Made by a program: the position numbers and the translations under genes. From Cyclobacterium marinum DSM 745 (lineage in GTDB: Bacteria; Bacteroidota; Bacteroidia; Cytophagales; Cyclobacteriaceae): a DNA stretch of 64,000 nt. Shown here one piece after another: positions 53,740-63,160 of this stretch. Under the pieces are notes generated by a model. The model saw nothing but the letters and a program-made list of their open reading frames with translations, ran no database searches and was not told where the DNA came from. Each line of letters opens with the position of its first letter. The stretch's first letter is position 1. The stretch is from positions 2,428,501 through 2,492,500 of the forward strand of contig NC_015914.1 in the NCBI RefSeq assembly GCF_000222485.1. Direction: 5' to 3'.

Positions 53740-53814
53740 TTTCTCTTGTCTTAGGATTCCCAAATCTTTCCAAATTTGTCTTTTTTCTTTGTCGTAAATC
53801 AAAATTAAGACAAC

Positions 53815-54258
53815 ATGAAAAAGCAACTATTAATAATCGGCGCATTTAGCTTATTTGGGTTTACCCAAGCTCAGGACATCTCTCAAGACCAGGTTCCCTC
53901 CCTAATATTGAATCAATTCAAGGCTGATTATGCAAAAGCATCAGACATAGAATGGGAAAAGGAGGGAGAATTTTACAGTGTGGAATTTGAAACCGGTTGG
54001 AATGTGGACCATGAAATCTGGTACAATGCCGGCGGAGATTTGGTAAAACACAAAGAGGATATTCCTACCAAGGAATTACCCATACAGGTAAAAGAAAAGA
54101 TAAAAGAAGAGTTTAGCAATTACAGCATTGATGATTTGGAGCGCATTTCTGAAGAGGGAAAGGTGGTTTATAAAATGGAACTTAATTCCATATGGAAGCA
54201 AGATTGGGAGGTAGTAATAGATGCTGAAGGAGGTATACTTAATAAAGTGGCGGACTAA
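53815..54258 (+). CDS. PepSY-like periplasmic protein
   Basis: The 147-residue protein has a signal peptide (MKKQLLIIGAFSLFGFTQAQ) and two PepSY-like repeats: YAKASDIEWEKEGEFYSVEFE and EGKVVYKMELNSIWKQDWEVVID. Such proteins (PF11396-type) are often regulated by a nearby two-component system. The porin gene starts within the stop codon (TAATG). Confidence 0.85.
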   Translation: MKKQLLIIGAFSLFGFTQAQDISQDQVPSLILNQFKADYAKASDIEWEKEGEFYSVEFETGWNVDHEIWYNAGGDLVKHKEDIPTKELPIQVKEKIKEEFSNYSIDDLERISEEGKVVYKMELNSIWKQDWEVVIDAEGGILNKVAD

Positions 54259-55433
54259 TGCTAAAAAAAATGATTGTATTGGTGTTGTTATTGACAGGCA
54301 CCAAAGCTTTTGCTCAGGAAGAAAACAATGGTGGCGATAGGTGGTATGATAAAATCCATTTTGGAGGATACATGCAGGTGCGATACAATAAATTGCTGGA
54401 AACCAATCCTAATCTTGGTTGTGAACAATGCGATGAATATTGGGGTGGAGCGGGTGGTGGTCTTTCTTTGCGAAGGGTTAGATTTAAGTTTTATGGCCAA
54501 ATTAGCCCGAGGGTTTTCGTGTACATCCAACCGGATCTTTCCAAATCTGTAGGTGAATCCATCCATGTGGCCCGAATCAAAGATGCATATTTGGACGTAG
54601 GGCTAGATGCTGACAATGAATTTAGGGTTAGAATAGGTCAAAGTAAGGTGCCATTTGGCTTTGAAAACATGCAGTCCAGTAGTACTCGCCTGCCTTTGGA
54701 TAGAAATGATGCCATCAACAGTGGGGTAAAGGATGAACGGGATGTGGGTGTGTTTTTGTATTGGGCGAGTAAAGAAAAGCGTACACTGATGAAGGAGCTC
54801 AAATCCTACAAGCATTCAGGAGATTTCGGTGTTTTTGCCTTGGGGTTTTACAATGGGCAAACTGCTAATCATCCGGATCTAAACAATGAATTTCATCTGG
54901 TCTCCAGATTTTCCTATCCTATTGAATTAGGCAATCAAGTTGTAGAGCCTGGAATTCAGGCTTATTCAGGAAAGTATGTGATTACTGAGCATAGTCCTGA
55001 AATTGAAGTCAATACAGACGGGTATTTGGACCAAAGGGCAGCACTATCCTTCCTGCTTTACCCCAAGCCATTTGGTATTCAGGCCGAGTACAATGTAGGT
55101 AGAGGTCCGGAGTATGACCATGCCAGCAATTCAATAAAGGTGAAGCACTTGGAGGGGGGATATGCTACCCTTTCTTACATGGTAAATAGAGGAGAAACCT
55201 TGTTTACCCCATTTGTTCGTTTTCAGTATTATGATGGAGGGAAAAAACATGAGTTGGATGCACGAAGTTATACCGTAAAGGACACGGAAATTGGCATAGA
55301 ATGGAGTCCTTTTGACCATTTTGAGTTGGTAGCTGAATATGCTATTTCTGATCGAAGGTATGAAGATTATGAGTTACAGGACAACCACCAAACCGGAAGC
55401 CTGATGCGCTTTCAGGCACAGTTGAAGTTTTGA
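54258..55433 (+). CDS. Outer-membrane porin, OprO/OprP-like
   Basis: The 391-residue protein has a signal peptide (KMIVLVLLLTGTKAFAQ) and begins WYDKIHFGGYMQVRYN; SLRRVRFKFYGQISPRVFVYIQPD and RIGQSKVPFGFENMQSS are conserved in phosphate-selective porin O/P proteins. It ends with LMRFQAQLKF, a final aromatic strand. It should form a trimeric 16-strand barrel; transport of phosphate is not proven. It is coupled to the PepSY-like gene. Confidence 0.85.
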   Translation: MLKKMIVLVLLLTGTKAFAQEENNGGDRWYDKIHFGGYMQVRYNKLLETNPNLGCEQCDEYWGGAGGGLSLRRVRFKFYGQISPRVFVYIQPDLSKSVGESIHVARIKDAYLDVGLDADNEFRVRIGQSKVPFGFENMQSSSTRLPLDRNDAINSGVKDERDVGVFLYWASKEKRTLMKELKSYKHSGDFGVFALGFYNGQTANHPDLNNEFHLVSRFSYPIELGNQVVEPGIQAYSGKYVITEHSPEIEVNTDGYLDQRAALSFLLYPKPFGIQAEYNVGRGPEYDHASNSIKVKHLEGGYATLSYMVNRGETLFTPFVRFQYYDGGKKHELDARSYTVKDTEIGIEWSPFDHFELVAEYAISDRRYEDYELQDNHQTGSLMRFQAQLKF

Positions 55434-55511
55434 ATTGGAAAAATACTGCTTCTATTTTTGATTTAAGGTTTTACCCACTAAATTAAATTCATCAACACCT
55501 TAAACACAACG

Positions 55512-55994
55512 ATGGAATCGATGGATGGAAGTTTTTCTTATTACCAAAAGTTAATTCAAGCGGGAGATATTGCGAGAGTTTACAAGAGCTTAATTGCGTA
55601 TATGCTTTCCCTTAGGACTTATTTCAAGATTAACCATCAAGAATTCATTGTGGGTAGTTTTTATCAAGGAGCAATGGACTTCACCTATTTTTCGCTGAGT
55701 ACAAAGGAGTTAAAAGCAAAGAAATTAAAGTTGGTTATCATTTTTAATCATCAAGAGGCAAGTTTCGAAATTTGGTTGGCAGGGCAAAACAAACAAGTTC
55801 AAAGCCATTACTCAGGATTAATTGCTGACAGGGAAATGGGGGCTCATTACAGGGCATCTACCCATCCCCATTCCATTTTGGAATGGGTGGTTTTAAAAAA
55901 TCCGGATTTTAATGAAATGGATACAGTCACCACTAAAATGGAACAAAGTGTAAAAGTATTTTTGAAGGACTTGAGCAAAAATGGCGACCAATAA
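55512..55994 (+). CDS. Hypothetical protein, 160 aa (DUF7000-like)
   Basis: The soluble protein includes AYMLSLRTYFKINHQEFIVG and FYQGAMDFTYF, a pattern I associate with DUF7000 members, of unknown role. ATG 55521 is an alternative start. It stands 78 bp behind the porin gene and may be separate. Confidence 0.6.
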   Translation: MESMDGSFSYYQKLIQAGDIARVYKSLIAYMLSLRTYFKINHQEFIVGSFYQGAMDFTYFSLSTKELKAKKLKLVIIFNHQEASFEIWLAGQNKQVQSHYSGLIADREMGAHYRASTHPHSILEWVVLKNPDFNEMDTVTTKMEQSVKVFLKDLSKNGDQ

Positions 55995-56311
55995 AAAGTA
56001 AGGCTGTTGTAAAATTTGGGACGGGTAGTAGCTCATTCATTATTCGGCACAAGCTGCAGTAAATAATGTGGCCCTTTTTTTTTGGATAAAATTTATCAAA
56101 TTAAAGTCAGTGGTGTATGTCACCCTTTCAGCGCTTGAAGGGTAGGAATTGGACTTTATCACACAGGGCTAACACCCTGTGCTGATATATATCGCCCTTT
56201 CAGGGCTTAGGAATGGATAATCTGGAAAAATTGGAGCCCTGACTGGGCGGTGTAAAATAGGGATGGTTGTCAGCCCATCCACAATCGGCGAAAACGAAAC
56301 CTCAAAGCCCT
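55995..56311. repeat. Interspersed repeats flanking IS110 copy 2
   Basis: Within 317 bp lie CACCCTTTCAGCGCTT near 56129, the inverted repeat CACAGGG/CCCTGTG around 56162-56181 and CGCCCTTTCAGGGCTT at 56193-56208. A second family reads GTAAAAT, GGGA and CCCATCC, with related copies near 56010, 56250 and, beyond the IS, 57639. Gene-free; the IS sits within this cluster. Confidence 0.65.
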
Positions 56312-56355
56312 GTATTCTAAGATTAAAGCAAGTGGAATAGTACAATTTTTAATTT

Positions 56356-57351
56356 CTAGGCAGCATATTTCATTGTTTCGACATATGGGGTACCTCTTTC
56401 TATTACCGCAAAGATCCTTGATACTAGTTTATTCCTTATAATATTCATTGTACTCATTTTATTCTTGCCTTTATTAACCCGTTGTTCGTAATAAAGTCTC
56501 ATCTCTGGATTGTATTGTACGGCCACCCCCGCACACATGGTTAGAAGTGCTTTTATACGTTTGTTTGCCAGTTTACTGGTTCTCGTCTTACCCATATATG
56601 TCCCCGACTGGTTTGGGAAAGGGGCGATTCCTGCATAACTGGCAAACTTTCTCCAATCTGGAAAAGCAGTAAACGCTTTAGTAAGTACAATCATCATGAT
56701 GGCCGTCTGGGGACCTATACCCTTTACAGATTTGACCAACTGGTATTGTCTTAACATTTCCTGGTCATCCTTTATCAGCCGTTCCATTTCGGCTTCCATT
56801 CCTTTAATCTGGTTGTCTAGACAGGCTATGATCTGTTTATGTGATTGAGTATATATCTCATAAGACTCCTTACCATAGACCTTTTGGTGTTCTCCTAGTC
56901 TTGTTTTGAAGGCAGTTCTTTCCTTTACCAAACGTTCCCTGTAAGAGGCAATCTTTCTTATCGATTCCAAGTTTCGGGAGGGCTTACGGAACAATTTGAT
57001 TTTCTCTCTTTTCTCATAAATATACTCGGCAATAACTTTGGAGTCAGCTTTGTCTGATTTACCTCTTCGGATCCCCATAGACTTTTTCACCTCCAAGCCA
57101 GGCAGTACTGTAAAGGGGAAATTGTGATCGTCGAGAAAAGAGATCAGAAGCTCGCTATAAAGCCCGGTGTGCTCCATGCCAAACATCATTTCTTCAGGAC
57201 ATACCTGTCCCAAAATGTCCATAAGCCATTCGACCATGGCTTCAAAACCTTTCAAATCATTAACAAACACAGCGTGTCTTCCAGCGTTTCTCAAATAGAT
57301 GTCAATGGTAGATTTACTAACGTCAATACCGATAAATGCTCTAAATTTCAT
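56356..57351 (-). CDS. IS110-family transposase, second copy
   Basis: The 331 residues are identical to the transposase at 29507-30502, with the DEDD domain (GIDVSKSTIDIYL) and the catalytic Ser region (NQSGTYMGKTR). The identity of two copies means that this transposase was active recently. Confidence 0.95.
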   Translation of the reverse strand: MKFRAFIGIDVSKSTIDIYLRNAGRHAVFVNDLKGFEAMVEWLMDILGQVCPEEMMFGMEHTGLYSELLISFLDDHNFPFTVLPGLEVKKSMGIRRGKSDKADSKVIAEYIYEKREKIKLFRKPSRNLESIRKIASYRERLVKERTAFKTRLGEHQKVYGKESYEIYTQSHKQIIACLDNQIKGMEAEMERLIKDDQEMLRQYQLVKSVKGIGPQTAIMMIVLTKAFTAFPDWRKFASYAGIAPFPNQSGTYMGKTRTSKLANKRIKALLTMCAGVAVQYNPEMRLYYEQRVNKGKNKMSTMNIIRNKLVSRIFAVIERGTPYVETMKYAA

Positions 57352-57372
57352 AACTTTACTATTAAGTGTAAT

Positions 57373-57611
57373 AAATATGGTTGCTGAAACTAAAACCTTT
57401 AGAAGGTCTGTTAACCTAAAATTCTAACTGGTTCTCAAAGCAACCGGAACTTGGAACGGGGACTGATACAGGGCATAGGCCTTAGTGTCCTAGAAAGGGC
57501 GTAAGTTCACCCCGTTCCTATTCCTAATTTAATGTTATCCACCGTTATTAACAATTTATGAGTCTCTACCAGCACTCTCAATGTATATAACAGTAATCTA
57601 AGAATATTAAC
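57373..57611 (-). ncRNA. Bridge RNA of IS110 copy 2 (limits approximate)
   Basis: Same as in copy 1: left target guide at 57493-57502, right target guide 57469-57474, left donor guide 57421-57427, right donor guide 57396-57403, with the 9-bp stem at 57453-57461 and 57510-57518. No guide change is seen between the copies. Confidence 0.78.
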
Positions 57612-57628
57612 ATTTATCAAATCTAAAG

Positions 57629-57972
57629 GTAAGGGTGTAGTAAAATAGCGTGTTAGTGGCCCATCCAAGATTAGGCAAAATTCAGCCGCCTAAGGTCTGA
57701 ATGGCTATGGTAAATTTTTATGCCTTTGTTTTTGGAAGAAGGTTGAGCAAATAAATCCTAGAACCCAAAAATGTAATAGTCCCTATTATCCACCTAAAAC
57801 AGATTCCATAATAGGATATCCTTTTGTTTACTAAGGGGTTGATCAAATAGGGCATTTCTTTGAGGAGGTAAAAAGAACCAAGCTTAAAGTATATTGAAAA
57901 TGATTTGGCTATAGGTTTTAATTGCCCCTATAATATGTTTAAATTTGGTAAGATTTTTAACTTAAAAAAACC
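57629..57972. other. Intergenic region right of IS110 copy 2
   Basis: The first 60 bp continue the degenerate repeat (GTAAAATAG, GGCCCATCC, TTAGGCAAAA) that also occurs near 56250. The rest is AT-rich and without a gene, up to the promoter of the YceI-like gene. Confidence 0.5.
57922..57947 (+). promoter_or_regulatory. Candidate promoter of the YceI-like gene
   Basis: TAAATTTG at 57940-57947 fits TAnnTTTG; TTG at 57922-57924 lies 15 nt upstream, a little short. The gene starts 25 bp after the -7 box. Confidence 0.5.
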
Positions 57973-58602
57973 ATGAAAAACTTAAAACTAATTGCCTTAA
58001 GCCTTTTATTGCTTGCTAATTTTAGTTGTAACAATGCCAATAAAAGCACCGAAACTGAATCAGAGGTTGTAGTTGAAAACAACTTTAGTTTGGTGGAAGA
58101 TTCTACCAAGGTAAGCTTTGTGGCTTATAAGACCACTGAGAAAGTGCCAGTGGGTGGACAATTCACAAAGATCAATATTAGCAATTTTGGTCAGGGAGCT
58201 ACTGCCTTGGAAGCCATGAATGGTACAGAGTTTAGCATTCCTGTAAGCAGCCTATTTACCAATGATGCCACAGGAACAAGGGATCCTAAAATCTTAGAAT
58301 TCTTCTTTGGTGTAATGGAAAATACAGAATTGATCTCAGGAGTTTTTAAAGTAGAAGGTAGCAAATGTTCCATTGATGTGACCCTCAATGGATCGACTCA
58401 AAATATACCTTTGGAGTATTCTACAGTAAATGACACCCAGTTTATCTTTGATGGGGTAATGAATTTAGAAGATTGGGATGCGCTAGATGCCGTATCTTCT
58501 ATCAATAAGGCCTGTGAAGCTTTACACACCGGTAAAGATGGGGTAAGCAAAACATGGAGCGAAGTAGCTGTCCATGCAGAAGTCCTTCTGGAGAAGAAAT
58601 AA
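57973..58602 (+). CDS. YceI-like lipoprotein
   Basis: The lipoprotein signal ends LLANFSC with Cys 19. The body FSLVEDSTKVSFVAYKTTEKVPVGG resembles the YceI lipocalin-like fold, with SLFTNDATGTRDPKI where YceI has its NxxRDxHL region. YceI proteins bind polyisoprenoid lipids. The 209-residue protein should be attached to the outer membrane. A strong terminator follows. Confidence 0.82.
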   Translation: MKNLKLIALSLLLLANFSCNNANKSTETESEVVVENNFSLVEDSTKVSFVAYKTTEKVPVGGQFTKINISNFGQGATALEAMNGTEFSIPVSSLFTNDATGTRDPKILEFFFGVMENTELISGVFKVEGSKCSIDVTLNGSTQNIPLEYSTVNDTQFIFDGVMNLEDWDALDAVSSINKACEALHTGKDGVSKTWSEVAVHAEVLLEKK

Positions 58603-58628
58603 ATTTCATGCAATTATACAGAAATAGG

Positions 58629-58668
58629 AAACCCCACAACAAATCACCATTTGTTGTGGGGTTTTTTG
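58629..58668 (+). terminator. Rho-independent terminator of the YceI-like gene
   Basis: A perfect 16-bp stem, AAACCCCACAACAAAT with its reverse complement, over CACC, followed by T residues. Confidence 0.9.
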
Positions 58669-58915
58669 TTTGGTTCGGATTTGAGTGACGTTGAGATTTT
58701 GTCAGCATTACTGGAGGGAAAAGCAACAATATCGCCAAAATCGTGGTTCTTTCTTGTCTTTTCCGAGGGTTTCACCTAAAGATATTGTGGTTGATGTCCT
58801 TTAGCCTTCTTTGATCTGCACCTTATTATTCACTCCTAAAAGGTAGCCTGAATTTGACGAAATCTCAGAATAATTCTCGACAGGAGACCTAGATAGCGTT
58901 TTGGAGGGAAAATTA
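58669..58915. other. Short intergenic region between convergent genes
   Basis: About 250 bp between the two terminators with no gene that I can support. Confidence 0.4.
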
Positions 58916-58958
58916 ATCTGACGCGTCCCCTGGGCTTGTGGAAGGGAACGCATCAGAT
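58916..58958 (-). terminator. Terminator of the beta-propeller lipoprotein gene
   Basis: ATCTGA-GCGT-CCC on one side pairs with GGGAACGCATCAGAT on the other, with two wobble positions, starting 6 bp after the stop at 58964. TTAATTTT follows on the minus strand. Confidence 0.65.
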
Positions 58959-58963
58959 AAATG

Positions 58964-60211
58964 TTAGTCTAACCTCGCTGAAACCAAGAGGCTTTGTTCG
59001 GTGGTGTAATAGATTTCATCATCATAAACTTTGAAATATTTTTCACCATAATGATCCTCAAGACGATTGACAGCAAAGGAAATGGTGGCAGTTTCAAATG
59101 GATAAAGTTCCTTTAATTCACGTTCAGAAATGGTTTGGCCATTTTCAACATCAATCTCATAGAGGAAGTTGTTGTTAGTATAAAGGAAGAGCCTGTCTTT
59201 GACAAGAAATAATTGACCGACATCCCTATTCTGAACCTGAGATTCCCATGTTTTGGAATGAGAGGGCCAATTAAAGGCCACTACTTTTCCGGTTTCATTG
59301 TCATGGTATATCAGGGACTTCTTGCTTTCCAAGTGAAGCATATGCGTTAGGTCAAGGTTGTTGTTATTGAAACCTTCGGGGTATTTCCATTCCGCTTCTC
59401 CTGTAGTGGAGGAGCGCAATATGAAATTATCTTGGCTAATGCTTAGTATTTTACTCCCAAGGTCCACAGCAAAAGAGTTGTGGATAAGGTGACCATAATT
59501 GTTCTCATCATAATTGAAAACCTCCCAGTATTCAGTACAAGTATTGGGATCTATGGAAAGCAAATTTCTACCTCCACGTACCACCATCAGCACCAGCTTG
59601 TCATCTCTGAAAAGGAAATTTCTAATATTGTCTACCAATAACTCCTCACATGCGATTTCGTCATTGCCGGTTTCCAAACTGACCTTATAGAGGGATGTTT
59701 CCCTTTTTCTTAAGCCAAACCAGTTACCATCTACCTGCCCGGAAGGGAATGTACCCGAAGGCTTTTCAAATAGTACATTGCCATCTGAAGGATTTACTTT
59801 GATCACAGTTGGATTATTAATGTCGGCCGTCATGGTCCAAAGGTGATCTCCAATTGTTTTCATGACATAGGGTACGCCTATACTGGCTTTGTTAATGGTC
59901 CAATTGGTCTCCTGGCTGTTTTTGTTCATGGATACTATGCCCTTGCCACTGTAGGGGCTGTATAGGTAGAGGTTGGTTTCTCCCACATGTAAAAAAGGGG
60001 AAAAGGAGCCACCAATTTCATCACCTTCTTTATTGATAGACCAGTTGACTGTAAAAGGCAAATCAGTGGGGTCTTCCAGTACTACCTCTTCTTCTTCCTC
60101 CTCTTCTTCCTCTTCGTCATCAATCGTTTTATTGACATCATCCGGGGAGATGCAAAATTGAAACAGTAGCAATAACAATAGGGGAAAATAAGTTCGTAAT
60201 AAAAGTTTCAT
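58964..60211 (-). CDS. Lipoprotein with poly-Glu tract and PQQ-like beta-propeller
   Basis: The signal ends LFQFC with Cys 20. Then comes a run of ten Glu (coded by GAA and GAG triplets), a flexible acidic stalk such as is seen in surface lipoproteins of Bacteroidota. The remainder (about 55-415) has repeated blade-like segments (VSMNKNSQETNW, IKVNPSDGNVLF, YEIDVENGQTIS), each with the Asp-Gly pair of PQQ-like propellers. No catalytic site is visible. It may be exported to the surface. The upstream gap to the GH42-like gene is 98 bp. Confidence 0.75.
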   Translation of the reverse strand: MKLLLRTYFPLLLLLLFQFCISPDDVNKTIDDEEEEEEEEEEVVLEDPTDLPFTVNWSINKEGDEIGGSFSPFLHVGETNLYLYSPYSGKGIVSMNKNSQETNWTINKASIGVPYVMKTIGDHLWTMTADINNPTVIKVNPSDGNVLFEKPSGTFPSGQVDGNWFGLRKRETSLYKVSLETGNDEIACEELLVDNIRNFLFRDDKLVLMVVRGGRNLLSIDPNTCTEYWEVFNYDENNYGHLIHNSFAVDLGSKILSISQDNFILRSSTTGEAEWKYPEGFNNNNLDLTHMLHLESKKSLIYHDNETGKVVAFNWPSHSKTWESQVQNRDVGQLFLVKDRLFLYTNNNFLYEIDVENGQTISERELKELYPFETATISFAVNRLEDHYGEKYFKVYDDEIYYTTEQSLLVSARLD

Positions 60212-60309
60212 GTTGGTTAAAATGTATGGTTGTATGCGTCTAATTTCTGCAAATTATAAAAAAACTCCATAAGGTTCAGATAAACAGTGTTTTAAATTTA
60301 AAAGGTGAT

Positions 60310-62298
60310 TTATAAAGGGTGGACTCGATAAAGGACGGTGGACATGACATCCATCTTTATAGTGATTTGGTTGGTGGAATCTGCCATCACTTTATTAGTA
60401 AAAGGGTCAATAACCCGGGCAAAATAGGGGAGCTGAATAATTTTTTCACCACCATCTATAGAGTGCAAGCTCAGCCAATTTCTACCAACATAAATGATGT
60501 CTTCCGAAGTTATGTATTGATGAACACCGGCTTCTGCCCAGATTTTCTTTAGTTCAGAAGGCTTCCATTGTAACTTTTCCGGAAGAAAGTTGTCGGTTTT
60601 TCCTGGGAGGTTAAGCGTTGTTCCTTTATCGTTGGTCCACAATACAGTTTTGCCCAGCTTCTGCAACTTTTTGATTAGTGCAGTTTCTTTATCTGTTAAT
60701 TGAAGCAAGCCCATTAGCCATATTACTTGGTATTGACTGAAGGCAATCTCCTGAATGTCTGTCCTTAAATAAAGGTCATAGGAACTACCTGTTTTGGCTA
60801 TTGGATACCGGTTAGACAATATTTTTTCAGTAAGCCTACCATAACTTTTGTCCCAAAATGATAGTTCTTCATCTACAATTACCAATACACCAGGCTTCAT
60901 CTTTTCCGGGTTTTTAGATGGGAAATCTTGGTGAAATTTCTGGGTTTTTTCCAAGACCTGAAGCATTTCCGGATCGCTGAACCAGCCTCCCCACATATCA
61001 AACCACCAGCCTCCATAGCCATAGGCCAACATTCGAGCTGCATTTTTCCATAATAAAGCCACTGAAGTTTTGTGGCTTTTGGGGCCAAGCCAAACGCCCC
61101 CTTCATATTGTCCCGGAGGAGCAATTCCCCGGGATTGGTCTTTTAGCAAAGTAGTTTTTGAAGTCCGGGTATCATTCTCTGCCAACCAAAGTTTGCCATG
61201 TTTGTGAACGGAATTAATGGCGGCCATTGCCGGCCAATCTTCACCTACCACCCTGTTATAAACATTTGGACTGGACAGGTAATCCAAGTATGGGCTTTTT
61301 AATAATTTTGACAAGGCTCCATGTCCTCGCCTTGGATCAGTGACAAAGTAATGGTAGCCATAAAATGCCCCTGTTAATAAATATCCATCGCTTTTCTCTT
61401 TGACAACCTTACAGAAATAGGCAATATTGTCCGCCATTACCTCTGTATGAAATCGATAGGTATCAATATAATTGGTGTCATTGTCAGGGTCTCTCCATGA
61501 GACTTCGTCGACTGCTTCATCAATATTGGTCAATTGGGCATTGGCAAAAGTGACATTAGGCTTATTCCAAGCAGCTCTTAGGGATTTGACCGAAGTATAC
61601 TTTTCCTTTAGCCAGTCTCGGAATGCTTGCAACCTAACCGGATTTAGGTCTTGGTATTGCTTGGGATGATAGAACCATTCTTCTGTAAACCCGCTGGCCA
61701 CGTGTATACCCGCTAAGTGGTTACGGTATTTGGACTTCAGCAACCAGTCCAAACAATCCTCCAAGGCTACCTTAGTATGCTCCCTCCATTCTTGGGAGGC
61801 AAAGCTCTGGCGAAACAAGCTACCATCCGGTAGCTGTGCCGCAGCTGAGGGATTGGCTAAAGTCCACCAGCGGGGAGGGTCCAAATATAGTCGAATGACT
61901 ACCTTAGCTTTGGGATCAGCACTAAGTATTTTTTCAAAATCTGTCTCAATGCTTGAAAAATCATAATGACTTTCACCTTTCCAGATAGCATTTCTAAAAG
62001 CACCTATGCCTGAGGAGGTGTTGATGCCTCCTTCTCCCAAATAAGCAGGAAAATTGTACAGGTGGATCCCTGTAGCTGCTATTTCTTTGTAATATTCCAC
62101 TTCTCCTAAATAGGACATGTAGGCAAATGGCGGGTGATTTTGTCCATCAATAAATAGGGATGGATTTCCATTATTCCATTCAACTTCCGTTTTTATTTGT
62201 GCAGTGATGGGATGCATTATTGTAAGAAGAAAAATAAAGAAAACAAGAATCTTGAGCTTCTTCAGGTTTTGGATTAATTCAGGTTGATTGTTTGTCAT
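60310..62298 (-). CDS. GH42-like secreted beta-galactosidase-type protein
   Basis: I chose ATG 62298 (MTNNQPELIQNLKKLK), 14 codons inside the longest frame. A hydrophobic segment (ILVFFIFLLTIMHPITAQ) follows as signal. The TIM barrel includes KVVIRLYLDPPRWW, GFTEEWFYHPKQY (candidate acid/base Glu) and KLWLAENDTR (candidate nucleophile Glu), in the order expected of GH42-type enzymes. The C-terminal part, KPGVLVIVDEELSFW, resembles the trimerisation domain of GH42. Substrate not known. Confidence 0.75.
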   Translation of the reverse strand: MTNNQPELIQNLKKLKILVFFIFLLTIMHPITAQIKTEVEWNNGNPSLFIDGQNHPPFAYMSYLGEVEYYKEIAATGIHLYNFPAYLGEGGINTSSGIGAFRNAIWKGESHYDFSSIETDFEKILSADPKAKVVIRLYLDPPRWWTLANPSAAAQLPDGSLFRQSFASQEWREHTKVALEDCLDWLLKSKYRNHLAGIHVASGFTEEWFYHPKQYQDLNPVRLQAFRDWLKEKYTSVKSLRAAWNKPNVTFANAQLTNIDEAVDEVSWRDPDNDTNYIDTYRFHTEVMADNIAYFCKVVKEKSDGYLLTGAFYGYHYFVTDPRRGHGALSKLLKSPYLDYLSSPNVYNRVVGEDWPAMAAINSVHKHGKLWLAENDTRTSKTTLLKDQSRGIAPPGQYEGGVWLGPKSHKTSVALLWKNAARMLAYGYGGWWFDMWGGWFSDPEMLQVLEKTQKFHQDFPSKNPEKMKPGVLVIVDEELSFWDKSYGRLTEKILSNRYPIAKTGSSYDLYLRTDIQEIAFSQYQVIWLMGLLQLTDKETALIKKLQKLGKTVLWTNDKGTTLNLPGKTDNFLPEKLQWKPSELKKIWAEAGVHQYITSEDIIYVGRNWLSLHSIDGGEKIIQLPYFARVIDPFTNKVMADSTNQITIKMDVMSTVLYRVHPL

Positions 62299-62571
62299 AT
62301 AGATAGAAATCGGAAACCGAACAATTTGAGTAATAGTCAAAGCTTCATTTGAATGGGGGAGGCTTTGGTTATAGGAATTGAATGATTGGATAAAATTAAC
62401 TTGAAAAGAATTGTAATTCTATAGATTGTCTTTAAAATATTAGGTTTATAGCGTTGGTGAAAAATTTTGTAAGGAATTATTGTCCTGAAATATTCACTGA
62501 AAAGCTTGGGAAATAGTAGTGCTTTTGATCCTATTTTGGTAATTTGAGGAATACATAATTATTAGGAAGCC

Positions 62572-62910
62572 ATGGCATATGATGAAAAACTTGCCGATAG
62601 GGTAAGAGAATACCTTTATGAAGTCGGTCAAACGAAAGTAGAAGAAAAAAGAATGTTTGGAGGGCTAGCCTTTTTAATCAATGAAAAGATGTGTGTGAAT
62701 GTAAGCGGCTCAAGGCTTATGTGTAGATTTGACCCTGAAAAACTTGAAGAAGTGGCAGAGTTAAACGGGTTTCAATCCATGGTTATGAAAGGGAGGGTGT
62801 ACAAGGGGTATTGTTATGTAGGTGCCGAAGCCATTCAAACCAGAAGAGACTTGGCCTACTGGATTGACCTCTGCCTGGACTTCAATGATAAAGCCAAATC
62901 ATCAAAATAA
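62572..62910 (+). CDS. TfoX/Sxy N-terminal domain protein
   Basis: The 112-residue protein has the TfoX-N pattern: VEEKRMFGGLAFLINEKMCVNV and MVMKGRVYKGYCYVG. In gamma-proteobacteria TfoX regulates competence, but in other phyla stand-alone TfoX-N proteins have unknown roles. It lacks the C-terminal TfoX domain. It lies alone. Confidence 0.82.
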   Translation: MAYDEKLADRVREYLYEVGQTKVEEKRMFGGLAFLINEKMCVNVSGSRLMCRFDPEKLEEVAELNGFQSMVMKGRVYKGYCYVGAEAIQTRRDLAYWIDLCLDFNDKAKSSK

Positions 62911-62931
62911 AATCTCCTAAAAAACAGTTAA

Positions 62932-63022
62932 TTAAACCCGAAATATGCAATTTATTACGTGCTGAAATCGCTTTAAAATCAACGACTTCGTTGTCTTTTA
63001 GAGATTTACTTGCGATTGCAAC
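62932..63022 (-). repeat. Dispersed intergenic repeat, copy B
   Basis: The reverse complement reads GTTGCAATCGCAAG, then TGATTTTAAAGCGATTTC and CATATTTCGGGTTTAA, matching the blocks at 30987-31130 in order. The middle is about 50 bp shorter. The repeat lies between genes. Confidence 0.6.
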
Positions 63023-63160
63023 ACTCACCACAGATCCTATTACATATTCTTGGTAAATGATATAACAGAAGCCGCAATAATAATTGTTATAGTTTAGACA
63101 ACATTAAACTTGCAATCTATGAAACCTGTAAATGAGCTAATGGGTTAAAGGTTTAAAGGT

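Larger units (their letters stand above)
56312..57628 (-). mobile_element. IS110-family insertion sequence, copy 2 (1317 bp)
   Basis: It is the same as copy 1 in length and in all parts I compared, in the opposite orientation. Joining the flanks gives the former target ACACCCTTACAGGGCTT (IS orientation), which shares ACACCCTT-x-CAGGG with the target of copy 1. No terminal repeat or target duplication. Confidence 0.93.
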
